From DASYYE01 sp035946955 (lineage in GTDB: Bacteria; Actinomycetota; Actinomycetes; Streptosporangiales; Streptosporangiaceae), in NCBI GenBank assembly GCA_035946955.1, contig DASYYE010000289.1, positions 1 through 45,639 of the forward strand: 45,639 nucleotides of DNA, given 5' to 3'. The stretch's first letter is position 1, and each line of letters begins with the position of its first letter. Positions 1 through 8,691 of this stretch are shown here, in pieces. Under the pieces are notes generated by a model that did not search any database, had not been told where the DNA came from, and worked only from the letters and a program-made list of their open reading frames with translations. The translations under genes were made by a program, and so were the position numbers.

Positions 1-1
1 G

Positions 2-55
2 GCCGAGATCGCCAGGGTGCACCGGCTGATGGCAGACCTGCGGTGCTGGCCCTGA
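2..55 (+). CDS. C-terminal end of an upstream gene (partial)
   Basis: An open frame enters at the left edge and reads AEIARVHRLMADLRCWP before a TGA at 53-55. The helical, charged composition looks like a real protein C-terminus. It would overlap the GTG start of the next gene by 13 bases, as in a coupled pair. The piece is too short to name, and chance openness in GC-rich DNA is possible. Confidence 0.3.
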   Translation, partial: AEIARVHRLMADLRCWP

Positions 56-846
56 TCGGCTGGTCACCCGGTGCCCTGCAGCCGCTTACCCTTGCCGGCA
101 TGCCGGTATTCGAGTGGGTGCACGAGCTGTGGGACCGCGTCGGCGGGACGCAGCCCGTTCTACCCGCCTGGGGGATAGTGGTCAGCGGCGCTGTCGCCGT
201 CCTGATCGTTGGGAATCCCCGTACGTGGCGGCTGGCGCGGAATCCGGTCACGATCGCCCACGAGGGCGGCCACGCGCTGGCCTCCGTGCTGAGTGGTCGC
301 CGGCTGGACGGGATCCGCCTGCATTCAGACACCTCAGGAGTGACTTACTCGCGCGGCAGGCGGACCGGTCCGGCGGTGGTGCTCACCTCGGCGGCGGGCT
401 ACCCCACTCCCTCGATGCTTGGCGCCGGGGCGGCCTGGCTGCTGGCCGCACACCACGTGACCGCGGTGCTGTGGCTGCTGCTGGCGCTGCTCGCCGCGAC
501 GTTCCTGGCGATCCGCAACACCTACGGCGTCCTGGCCGTGCTCGTCACCGTGGGCGTGGTCCTCACGGTGAGCTGGTTCGCCACCCCTGCGACCCAGGCG
601 GCATTTGGCTGCACCGCCGCGTGGGTCCTGCTCCTTGGCGGGGTCCGCGCGGTTGCCGAGCTGCAGAGCCGCCGCCGCAGCAGCCGCCGCCGTGGCCAGG
701 CCAGCACGTCGGATGCCGACCAGCTTGCCCGGCTGACCGGGGTGCCTGGCGGCGTCTGGGTCGCAGTTTTCGCACTCGTGTGCCTCACCGCGCTAGTCCT
801 CGGCGCGCGCATGCTCATCCCCAGCCTGCCGCACCTCGCCGGCTAG
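43..846 (+). CDS. M50B-type membrane metallopeptidase
   Basis: The 267-residue product starts at GTG 43. It has about five or six hydrophobic segments: around residues 48-56, in several stretches between 105 and 205, and at 240-262. The zinc-protease motif HEGGH (HExxH form) lies at residues 73-77, within or beside a membrane segment, as in the M50B group of actinobacterial intramembrane proteases. A later conserved-looking stretch, SDADQLARLTGVPGGVW, supplies the aspartate region typical of this group. A basic SRRRSSRRR loop precedes it. Such proteins cut membrane substrates, often in regulatory proteolysis, but no substrate or anti-sigma factor is adjacent. The family call is good; the role is unknown. 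Confidence 0.75.
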   Translation: MLALIGWSPGALQPLTLAGMPVFEWVHELWDRVGGTQPVLPAWGIVVSGAVAVLIVGNPRTWRLARNPVTIAHEGGHALASVLSGRRLDGIRLHSDTSGVTYSRGRRTGPAVVLTSAAGYPTPSMLGAGAAWLLAAHHVTAVLWLLLALLAATFLAIRNTYGVLAVLVTVGVVLTVSWFATPATQAAFGCTAAWVLLLGGVRAVAELQSRRRSSRRRGQASTSDADQLARLTGVPGGVWVAVFALVCLTALVLGARMLIPSLPHLAG

Positions 847-1069
847 CAGCCCGCAGAATGCCCACCGGAACCTGACAAGCAGCGTCTGGCCCGTCTCGCC
901 GCTGCTGGTGGGCACGGCGCAGTGAGCGGACCTGCTCAACGTGGCCGTCCGCGTGCCTGCTTGGGCCAACGGCCGACCGCTCGGGGCTGGCGCACCGAAC
1001 GGTCTGATCGGTTCCGCCGGCACGGCGCAGCAACTGCCCCGACGGCGCGCGTGTTGTTAGCAGCTCCGG

Positions 1070-1603
1070 TTACAGGACGTGATCACTAAGGGTCTGCGTG
1101 TTACCCTGTATCGCCGAATCGGAGCGGGCTGCTGCGGGCGAGGGTTCGCTGGCTTGCGTATCGGACTTCCGGTGCCTGGGTTGCTCATACTCCGGGCAAG
1201 GACCGCTGTGTTCGCCTTGGCGGGTCAGTAGCGGCCAAGGATCGCTGCTGATGCGGCCAAGCTTGTTACGCACGTCATCGGCGTCCGGGTGACCAAGCTG
1301 GTCCAGAATGTCCAGCGCTTGCTGCCAGGCATCCCGGGCCGCCCCTGGATCGCCGTTTGCGAGGTGTGCCTCTGCGAGGTCGGACAGCATCACGGCAAGG
1401 TTGTGCCGGTAGCCCTGTTTCTGCCTTTGGGCGATGGCCTGCTGGTAGCAATCGATGGCTCGCGGGTAGTCGCCGAGATGACGGTGGATGTAGCCGAGGG
1501 TGTGCAGGGTCGCGGCATGTCCGACCGAGTTCCCGTGTGCGCGATGGAGCGCTAGAGCCTCCTGGCAGCAGGGGATGGCGTCCTGGTACTTCCCGAGGAC
1601 GGC
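1070..1603 (-). pseudogene. Severed C-terminal TPR region of the AfsR-like regulator
   Basis: Directly after the TAA at 1604-1606, 177 further sense codons follow in the same frame up to a TAA at 1070-1072, with no frameshift. They continue the TPR pattern: KYQDAIPCCQEALALHRAHG, then LGDYPRAIDCYQQAIAQRQ, then AHLANGDPGAARDAWQQAL, ending in a polar tail. A GTG at 1393 could restart translation but has no clear ribosome site. The simplest reading is a single-base change from a sense codon such as CAA, CAG or TAC to TAA. Confidence 0.75.
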
Positions 1604-4051
1604 TTAGTGCCAGCCGAGGTTGGCGAGCGTGAGAGCCTCGCCCATCTCGTGACCGGCGCTGCGGTACAGCTCCAGCGCCCGCAGGATCGGGGCGAGCGCG
1701 TCGCCATGGCGCCCCTGCTTGGTCGCCACCCAGCCGAGATCAAGGTATGTGTGGGCGCATGCAGGACGGTCGCTGAGGGAGCGGAACAGTGCGAGGGCGT
1801 TGTGCAGGTGCTCGCAGGCTTCGTCGTAGTGGCCGAGCCTGATTGCCGCGCGGCCCAGCAGGCTGCAGGCGTGTGCCTGCCCGGTCATGTCACCAGCTTG
1901 CCGTGCGGCGGCCAGTGCGGTGAGCTGGATGCTCTGCCAGTCATGCCAGCGGCTTCGCCGGTCGAGGAAGTTCGCGAGCGTCCAGGCAATCTGCCAGACG
2001 TGCTGAGAGAAACCAGCGCCAGATGCCAGCGTGACGGCCGCCAGCAGGACGTGCTGCTCGGCCTCGAACCATGCCAGCGCCTGCGAATCGCTGCAGAGGT
2101 ACTCGGGCCTCACGGCAGGGTGCCGGTCACCGAGCATGAGGGGGTTGCGTGCTGGAAACAAGAGCAATGCCGCAGCGTGGGCGGTGTGCAGATAGTGATC
2201 GAGGAGGCGGGCGGTGGCCGCGTGGCGTTCGGCTTCGGTCTCGCCCGCCTCGGCCTGTTCGGCGGCATAGTCGCGGAGCAGGTCGTGGAAGGCGAACCGG
2301 CCCGGCATGTGCTCGGCCAGCAGGTGCGCCCTGGCGAGTTCGGCCAGGGCTTGACGCGTGAGCTCATCGGTCATGCCGGCGAGGCTGGCTGCGGCTGGGA
2401 CGGAGATGTCGGGGCCGAGATGTAGTCCGAGCAGCCGGAACATTCGCGCCGCCGGGTCGCTGAGCTGGCGGTAGGACCAGGAGAACGCCGCCCGGACGCT
2501 TGCGTCGTCGCCAATCTCGAGCGTGTTGAGCCGGTGCCGGGTATCCCGCATCTCGGCGGCGAGCGCGGCGAGCGGAAACCCGGGACGAGTGGCAGCACGG
2601 GCGGCCGCAATGCAGAGCGCCAGCGGGAGGCGTGAGCACAAGCTGATCAGCTCGTCCACTGGCCCGGGCTCGGCCGCGGTCCGCTCGTCCCCGAGGCGGT
2701 CGGCCAGCAACTGGCGGGCCTCGGCCTCGGTGAGCAGGCCCAGGTTGACTGGGTGGGCGCCATCGACGGCGACGAGCTGCCCTAGCTGGCTGCGGCTGGT
2801 AACGACCACTAGGCAGCCTGACGAACCAGGCAGCAAGGGGCGTACCTGGGCGGTCTCGCGGGCGTTGTCCAAGACGATGAGCATTTTCTTCCCGGCCAGC
2901 AGGGTGCGGTACAGCGCTGCCTGTTCCTCCAGGCCCGCAGGGATCCGTTCGGTCGGCACCCCGAGTGCGGTCAGGAAGCCACGCAGCGCCTCGGCTGGCT
3001 GCATAGGGGTTCCGGAGGGGCCGAAGCCGCGGAGGTTGACAAAGAGCTGGCCGTCGGGAAAGTGCCCGGCTACCCGGTGCGCCCAGTGCACCGCCAGAGC
3101 GGTCTTGCCGATGCCGGCGGTGCCGCCGATGGCCGAGACCAGCACGGTGCCACCCGCCTGGCCGTGCCCGGCCAGGAGCCCGGCCAGCGTGTCCAGCTCC
3201 TCGCCCCGGCCCGTGAACTTCGGCGGCGCGCCGGGAAGCTGCTGCGGCCCTGCGAGCCGCGCCTGCCCCACCGCGCCTGCCTTGTCCTGGCCTGGCTCAG
3301 GCACCTGCAGCCCGGGATCGGCGGCCAGGATCCGCTGGTGCAGCTGTTGCAGGCCTGGCCCGGGGTCAAGCCCCAGCTGGTCCGCCAGGGCACTGCGCGT
3401 GTCCTGGTAGAGGGCGAGCGCGTCGGCTCGCTGGCCGTCGCGGTACAGCGCCAGCATGAGCTGGGCGACGGCCTTTTCCCGCAGCGGGTGGCTGGCGACC
3501 AGCGAAGTGAGCTCAGCCGCGGCCTCCCGGTCACGGCCCAGCGTGAGCAAATGGTCACAGTAGGTTTCGGCCACGGCAAGCCGCCGCTGGTCCAGGCTGA
3601 CGGCTGCCGCCTCCATCGCGTGGCCGGGCAGGCCCGCTAGGGCGGGCCCGCGCCACAGGTCAAGAGCTGACCGCAGCAACCGCGCCGCCTCAGCGCAGCG
3701 CCCTGCCGAGGCGGCCGTGGCCGCCTGCGCTGCCTGGGTCTCGAACACCTGGGCATCTAGTAACGCCCCGTTCATGTCCAGCCGGTAACCAGCTCCGTCG
3801 GTGGCTATCACGGGCCCGGGCCCGTCGGCTTTCAGCAGCTGCCGTAGCGTGGAGACCGAGTTGCGGACCTGCTTGGCCGCTGACACTGGCGGATCGGCCT
3901 CCCACACCATGTCCACCAGCCGCGGCAACGGCACCAGGCGGCCAGCATTCAGCAGCAGCGTCGCAAGAACCTTCTGCTCGCGTGGTCCCCCCACCGCCAG
4001 TCGGCATCCGTCGGCGTGGACTTCCAGGTTGCCCAGGATCCGGAACTCCAT
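1604..4051 (-). CDS. AfsR-like SARP-NB-ARC-TPR regulator, prematurely stopped
   Basis: The product is 815 residues from ATG 4051, with a GGGAG about 10 bases upstream. Order: winged-helix DNA-binding domain (about 5-90, opening MEFRILGNLEV), bacterial transcriptional activation domain (about 95-245), NB-ARC ATPase with P-loop GGTAGIGKT at 309-317 and Walker B LIVLDN at 391-396, then TPR repeats from about 650. This is the AfsR/SARP architecture that activates secondary-metabolite or developmental genes. The frame stops at TAA 1604-1606 inside a TPR, yet the same frame runs on open and TPR-like to 1070, so the ancestral protein was about 992 residues. DNA-binding and ATPase parts are intact. 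It may act as a truncated regulator or be a recent pseudogene; a base-call error is also possible. No biosynthetic cluster is adjacent. Confidence 0.85.
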   Translation of the reverse strand: MEFRILGNLEVHADGCRLAVGGPREQKVLATLLLNAGRLVPLPRLVDMVWEADPPVSAAKQVRNSVSTLRQLLKADGPGPVIATDGAGYRLDMNGALLDAQVFETQAAQAATAASAGRCAEAARLLRSALDLWRGPALAGLPGHAMEAAAVSLDQRRLAVAETYCDHLLTLGRDREAAAELTSLVASHPLREKAVAQLMLALYRDGQRADALALYQDTRSALADQLGLDPGPGLQQLHQRILAADPGLQVPEPGQDKAGAVGQARLAGPQQLPGAPPKFTGRGEELDTLAGLLAGHGQAGGTVLVSAIGGTAGIGKTALAVHWAHRVAGHFPDGQLFVNLRGFGPSGTPMQPAEALRGFLTALGVPTERIPAGLEEQAALYRTLLAGKKMLIVLDNARETAQVRPLLPGSSGCLVVVTSRSQLGQLVAVDGAHPVNLGLLTEAEARQLLADRLGDERTAAEPGPVDELISLCSRLPLALCIAAARAATRPGFPLAALAAEMRDTRHRLNTLEIGDDASVRAAFSWSYRQLSDPAARMFRLLGLHLGPDISVPAAASLAGMTDELTRQALAELARAHLLAEHMPGRFAFHDLLRDYAAEQAEAGETEAERHAATARLLDHYLHTAHAAALLLFPARNPLMLGDRHPAVRPEYLCSDSQALAWFEAEQHVLLAAVTLASGAGFSQHVWQIAWTLANFLDRRSRWHDWQSIQLTALAAARQAGDMTGQAHACSLLGRAAIRLGHYDEACEHLHNALALFRSLSDRPACAHTYLDLGWVATKQGRHGDALAPILRALELYRSAGHEMGEALTLANLGWH

Positions 4052-4292
4052 CGGCCTGCCGCTCCCACCCGTAGTGAGCCAGCGCCCGGCTGATTGTCAC
4101 AGCACGACGAATTACATCGTACCGGCCTTTTCCAGGCAGCCTTCCATCACGAACGGCTCCTCACAGAGGGGCGCCTTTCCGGGCGGGGCGGGCGGCCCGC
4201 CAAAGCGACGACCGTATCGGCCTCGCCTGCTGGCGGAGTCAGGGCTGCTGTGAGCGCAGCGGTTACCGCTGCCCTGAGCCAGGAAGGCGGTA

Positions 4293-4960
4293 ATGCGCAC
4301 TGTGATCAGGGCCGTCAGCACGGCCGTTGCCATGACGGTGCTGCTGGCCTTCACGACGGCGGCGGGCCCCGGCCAAGTCGGCCACGGTCTCGTGGTCACG
4401 GGTGTGGGACTTGCTGACCGGGGCGCACCATCTCACTGTCGCTTCCGGTGCAGCGGCCGGGCGCCGCGGCAGCCCAGGCGCGGCGTGCACCAACACCGGC
4501 CCGAACAATAACCCCCGGCACGCACGAGAACACAGGCACCTGGGTGTCCGTCCCCCGTCGACCGACACGTTCAACTCGTGGACGACCGGCGCCACTAACA
4601 ACGGGCTGGGCGATCTACGCCGGCGGGGTGACCGGTATCCCGGTTGATCATGAACGAAGCCCTTGGCTGAATCATTCCCTCTTGCGACAGGTGAACGACC
4701 AGACCAAAGGTAACGAATACGGCTGCGTCTGGTTGGTCCTTGGGCTTGGGGCTGTTCTGCGGAGCAGCCCCGGCCCCAGGGGAGCAGCTTGTTGCGGCTC
4801 CACCCGCGCCACGGCGGTCGGCCGGTGGGAGGAGTTCAACTCCAGCACTGCGGCGCCGCGCGCCGAAGATCTGGGCGCCCCCGACTTCAACGGCTACTGC
4901 GAGGCGCCCGCAGAGCCCCGTCGTCCCACCAGCGCACAGATCAACTGCGCGGCAGCGGAT
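4293..4960 (+). pseudogene. Decayed secreted-protein gene with several frameshifts
   Basis: A good start is visible: AGGAAGG, then ATG 4293, encoding a signal-peptide-like MRTVIRAVSTAVAMTVLLA. The frame then degrades. Protein-like stretches continue in other frames: frame of 4402 gives AACTNTGPNNN and later DTFNSWTTGATNNG; frame of 4448 gives GTHENTGTWVSV, GWAIYAGGVTGI and, further on, EEFNSSTAAPRAEDLGAPDFNGYC. Joined, they read like one exported protein. The FNSWTTGATNNGW piece loosely resembles repeats of secreted DNRLRE-type proteins, a weak comparison. The 3' limit is approximate and converges on the neighbouring NB-ARC gene. Confidence 0.4.
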
Positions 4961-7295
4961 GGCTGGGCAGTGACAGCAGGGTTTCGACGGGGGCCATCCC
5001 GGGATGGCCTGCCAGGTCGGTACTTTCGATGCTGCTGGCGAGGAACTCGCGGGTGGCCCTGGTTACCGGATGGTCATCGCCCAGGATCCGCTGCCGGTCA
5101 GCCAGAAGCTGCTGGTAGAGCTGCTTAGCCTCGTCGAGGCGGCCCTGTGCGGCGGCGATTCGCGCCAGGCTCTGGCGAGTGTTCAAGGTTCCGGGGTGGT
5201 CTAGGCCCAGGACGCGCTGGTCGTCTGCGAGGAGTTGCTGGTAAAGCTGCTCGGCTTCTTGGTAACGGTGCTGGTCTTCGATCGTGCGGACGAGCCCGCT
5301 GCGGATCTCCAGGCATTCCTGGTGGTCCTCGCCGAGTATCCGCTGCTGGTCGCCGAGAAGGTCGCGGAACATCTGCTCGGCTTCCGCGTGGTTGCCGACA
5401 CGTTCGACCATTCCGGCCAGACCATGGCGGGTGGCCAGGGTTTCTGGGTGTTCGTCGCCGAGGAGCCGCTGGCGGTCCGCGAGCAGCCCTCTGTACATGT
5501 GCTCCGCTTCCACGTACCGTCCCTGCAGACCGGTCAGTCGTGCGAGCACACGTTGGGAAGTCATGGTGTCGGGGTGCTCCTCGCCGAGGATCCGCTGCTG
5601 GTCGATGAGCAGCTGGCGGAGCATGTGCTCTGCCTCTGCATATCTGGTGAGTGCCACGACCTGCGCGAGCTGGCTCCGGGCGACCAAGGTTGCGGGGTGG
5701 TCTGGGCCGAGGCGGTCTGCTGCCCTGTTCAGGCTGGCCTGCGCGAGTCTTTCGGCTGCGGCCGGGTTGCCGCTGCGCCACAACGCTCTGGCGCTGAATG
5801 CGGCGAGTGCGACCATGTCGGCCAATGGGGCGTCATCCAGGTGGGGGCCGAGCCACCCAAGGAGCGCGGTGGTGTGAGGTATTAGGCGGCGCCAGACGGG
5901 CCAGTCGGCGGGACTCCTGGTGTCGAGGGCCTCACACGCGGCGCGGAGCAGGCCGATGGCGGCTGTGCTTATGACAGGCAGGTCGTGTCGTGCTGTGGTC
6001 AGCAGCCGGTTGCGGTTGACATCGGCCACGACGGGATGGATGGTCACGGCGCGATCATGAGCACTGCCGGGCTTCCCGGTGGCGTTGATGAGGCCGACGA
6101 CGCTGAGCCCGTACAGGCCCGCGTCCAGCAGACGCCGCTGCTGGTCTGTCTCAGGGTTTCCAGGGTTGTCGTCTGGTCCGAGAAGGTCGGTGAGCAGGTG
6201 CGGCTGTAGCAGCGATGTCGGGATGGGGGTGAGGGGCGCGTAGCAGGAGAGCAGGAACAGCAGGGCCCGGGTCTGCGGCCGGCCGTCCGCGGTCAGCGCG
6301 TCCAGAGAAAGCTCCCAGGTCCGGGTGACTGTGAGGCGGGCCTGGGCGCTGGGGTCTTCGAGGTTGGCCAGCGCGCTGGCGAGCCCATCGCTGTCCAGCG
6401 CCTGGAGATAGTCGGCGAAGCTGTGCCAGCGCGCAAACGGGGATGAGAGGTAGGTTCCGGCCAGGTGCAATGCCAACGGCAGGCCGCCAAGGCGGTGACC
6501 AAGGTCTTTCGCCGGTTTTCGTGCATCACCCTGGATCAGGGGAGCGAGGTCGGCTAGCACGTCGGCCGCGACCTCGTCGTCGAGTGGGTCCAGTTCGCGC
6601 AACTGGACTTTGTGCCCCCAGGTGCGCGGTTCCCTCCGCCTCGTCGTGACGATCACCATCCCCGGCAGGCCGGGTCGCAGCCACCCGGTGCCATCAGCTG
6701 GGCTGTCCTTACCCGGTGCGGCGAGTACAGCGGGATTGTCGGCGTCATCAAATATGAGCAACCAGCGCTTTCCTGTCGCGCGGCTGCCGGTGATGTGTTC
6801 CCAGGCGCGGTCTGGGGCGGTCGGCGCGCCTTCCTGCACCAACTGGGTGACGGACTCGGGCGCGCCCAGCTGTGCCAAGATCTCCAGCATTCCTCCGGCC
6901 AGCGAGGCCGCATCTGTCGCGGTGACCCACCAGACCCGGAACCCGCGTGCCATGGCGGTCTCCGCAACGGCAAGCGCCACCGTGGTTTTGCCCAGTCCAC
7001 CCATTCCGGTGAGCACCCAGACGTTTGCCCGCGGCCTCCGGTGTGTCAGTGCCTGCCGCAGCTCTGCCAGGAGTGGACCGCGACCGCGGACATCGGCTGG
7101 CAGGCGGCCCACCGGAGGTGCTACCGACAGTGCCCCAGGCACTGACGGTGGGGGCGGACCTACCTCGCCGGCGCGTCGGCGCTCATTGTGTTCAAGCATC
7201 TGCAACCGGAGTTGCCACGCCCCCACCACAAGAGCGGGCACGGCTGCTGCCGAACCGACTGCTGTCCACAGCAACCCGGCATCCATAACAATCAC
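4941..7295 (-). CDS. Membrane-anchored NB-ARC ATPase with kinesin-light-chain-type TPRs
   Basis: The product is 784 residues from GTG 7295; ATG 7286, three codons in, is equally likely as neither has a strong ribosome site. An N-terminal hydrophobic segment (about 6-28) is followed by a basic linker, then an NB-ARC/STAND ATPase with P-loop GMGGLGKT at 97-104 and Walker B LLIFDD at 179-184. The last 250 residues are about 42-residue repeats of the form YxEAExxxRxLLxDQQRILGEDHPxTLxxR, the TPR_10/TPR_12 type of kinesin light chains. Such proteins switch on ligand binding through the repeats. No DNA-binding domain is present, so it differs from the AfsR-like neighbour. Role unknown; regulation or conflict defence are both possible. 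Confidence 0.8.
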   Translation of the reverse strand: MIVMDAGLLWTAVGSAAAVPALVVGAWQLRLQMLEHNERRRAGEVGPPPPSVPGALSVAPPVGRLPADVRGRGPLLAELRQALTHRRPRANVWVLTGMGGLGKTTVALAVAETAMARGFRVWWVTATDAASLAGGMLEILAQLGAPESVTQLVQEGAPTAPDRAWEHITGSRATGKRWLLIFDDADNPAVLAAPGKDSPADGTGWLRPGLPGMVIVTTRRREPRTWGHKVQLRELDPLDDEVAADVLADLAPLIQGDARKPAKDLGHRLGGLPLALHLAGTYLSSPFARWHSFADYLQALDSDGLASALANLEDPSAQARLTVTRTWELSLDALTADGRPQTRALLFLLSCYAPLTPIPTSLLQPHLLTDLLGPDDNPGNPETDQQRRLLDAGLYGLSVVGLINATGKPGSAHDRAVTIHPVVADVNRNRLLTTARHDLPVISTAAIGLLRAACEALDTRSPADWPVWRRLIPHTTALLGWLGPHLDDAPLADMVALAAFSARALWRSGNPAAAERLAQASLNRAADRLGPDHPATLVARSQLAQVVALTRYAEAEHMLRQLLIDQQRILGEEHPDTMTSQRVLARLTGLQGRYVEAEHMYRGLLADRQRLLGDEHPETLATRHGLAGMVERVGNHAEAEQMFRDLLGDQQRILGEDHQECLEIRSGLVRTIEDQHRYQEAEQLYQQLLADDQRVLGLDHPGTLNTRQSLARIAAAQGRLDEAKQLYQQLLADRQRILGDDHPVTRATREFLASSIESTDLAGHPGMAPVETLLSLPSHPLPRS

Positions 7296-7373
7296 GATAG
7301 CTCTGGGTAAAAGAGCCGGAAAGATAAGGCTAACGGAGTGCCAGGACTGAGAGCAAAACGCGGGCGAGGAGAA

Positions 7374-8441
7374 TTAGCTGGCTGAGCGCGGCATCAACGG
7401 GCCGTGGTGGAGATGCGGCAATACATGCCTCGCGAACAGGTCGGCCTCAGCGGCATGTGGGTAACCGGACAGGATGAACGACTCCATGCCAAGTGCGGCG
7501 TAGGCCTTCAGCTTGGCGAGCACCTGGCCCGGGTCACCGACGATGGCGGCGCCAGCCCCCGCGCGTGCGCGGCCGATACCCGTCCACAAGTTCGGCTCAG
7601 CGTAGCCCTCCGCATCGGCTGCCTCGCGCAGCTCGTTCTGCCGTGTGGTGCCGGCGGACGTGGTGTCCAGGGACTGGCTCCGGATCCGTTCCCCGGTCTG
7701 GCCGTCGAGCCGGGAAACCAGTCGTCGTGCCGCGGCGTGCGCCTCCTGCTCGGTGTCGCGGACGATGACGTGTGCCCGGTACCCGAACCGGAGCTCACGA
7801 CCGTATCGGGCGGCCCGAGCCCGCATGTCGGCCAAGGCCTTTTCGACCTGCGGCAGAGTATCGGGCCACATCAGGTAAACATCAGCTGCTTGAGCAGCGA
7901 CCTCACGCGCTGCCTCGGACATACCGCCGAAATAGAACGGCGGGCAGCCGCCGACTGGACGTATCCGCGGTGGGTCGATCGCGATGTCGTAGAACTCCCC
8001 GTGGAAGTCCACGCTCTTACCGTCCAGCAGATCCCGCAGAATGCGCATGACCTCCAGGGTCCGGCGATATCTGGGTGCGGACTCCAGGGCCTGACCGGGC
8101 AGTTCCGAGGAGATGATGTTGATCGTGAGCCGGCCAGCCAGCATCTGGTCGATAGTTGCGAGCTGGCGCGCGAGCTGCGGCGGCCACATCTCACCCATTC
8201 GCACTGCCAGCAGCAGCTGCATCCGACTCAGCAGCGGTGCGATGCCAGCCGCGAACGCGACCGCGTCGATGCCGATCGCGTAGCTCGACGGCAACAGCAG
8301 GTTGTCATATCCCGCTTCATCCGCGGCGAGCGCGATCCCACGGCAGTGCTCCCAGCTGGACACCAGCATCGGGTCCGGCACGCCGAGGAACTCATAGTCG
8401 TCATCACACAGCGCGGCGAACCAAGAAACCTCGCAGCCCAC
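7374..8441 (-). CDS. LLM-class flavin-dependent monooxygenase (alkanesulfonate monooxygenase-like)
   Basis: The 355-residue product has a luciferase-like TIM barrel opening MGCEVSWFAALCDDDYEFLG. Family patterns seen include GRLTINIISSELPGQ near residues 103-117, GEFYDIAIDPPRIRP and PPFYFGGMSEAAREVAAQAADVYLMW. These resemble SsuD-type FMN-dependent alkanesulfonate monooxygenases, which release sulfite from sulfonates with reduced flavin. No ssuABC transporter or SsuE flavin reductase is nearby, so substrate and cofactor (FMN or F420) are open. The start is GTG 8441. It is followed on the same strand, 78 bases later, by the NB-ARC gene. Confidence 0.75.
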   Translation of the reverse strand: MGCEVSWFAALCDDDYEFLGVPDPMLVSSWEHCRGIALAADEAGYDNLLLPSSYAIGIDAVAFAAGIAPLLSRMQLLLAVRMGEMWPPQLARQLATIDQMLAGRLTINIISSELPGQALESAPRYRRTLEVMRILRDLLDGKSVDFHGEFYDIAIDPPRIRPVGGCPPFYFGGMSEAAREVAAQAADVYLMWPDTLPQVEKALADMRARAARYGRELRFGYRAHVIVRDTEQEAHAAARRLVSRLDGQTGERIRSQSLDTTSAGTTRQNELREAADAEGYAEPNLWTGIGRARAGAGAAIVGDPGQVLAKLKAYAALGMESFILSGYPHAAEADLFARHVLPHLHHGPLMPRSAS

Positions 8442-8493
8442 GTGGCAAGTATCCCTCGCCCAAGGCCCGACCGCCCAGCGTCGGCCTGGGCGC

Positions 8494-8676
8494 TCAGTGG
8501 TCCAGATTCAGCAGATCGCCAAGGACAGTGGGAACTGTGACGCGTCGGCCGTTGCGCAGTACGGTGACCGGGACGTGGGCTCCCGGGCCGTAGGCGCGGA
8601 TCGCCAGGCCAGCTGCGCGAGTGTTTGAGGGCGGGCTGCCCGAGACCGATTCGCGGATGCACAGATCTGACCGTTG
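8494..8676 (-). pseudogene. Orphan C-terminus resembling a PDZ domain (HtrA-like remnant)
   Basis: On the minus strand an open frame between an in-frame TAG at 8677-8679 and a TGA at 8494-8496 encodes about 60 residues. Its last part contains NTRAAGLAIRAYGPGAH and VPVTVLRNGRRVTVPTVLGD. The pattern of a helix, then pG, then vxvtvlRnGrxxxvxvxLG is that of the final strands of PDZ domains in HtrA/DegP-type or similar proteases. No protease domain precedes it and there is no start codon or ribosome site, so it looks like a gene stub left between two intact genes. Function is inferred from pattern only. Confidence 0.4.
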
Positions 8677-8691
8677 CTAGCGTGGAGCAAC

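Noticed and set aside
4748..4771. Hairpin GGGGCTG / CAGCCCC
   Set aside because: It lies inside the decayed gene region, 170 bp past the convergent gene's stop, has a 10-base loop and no T-run.
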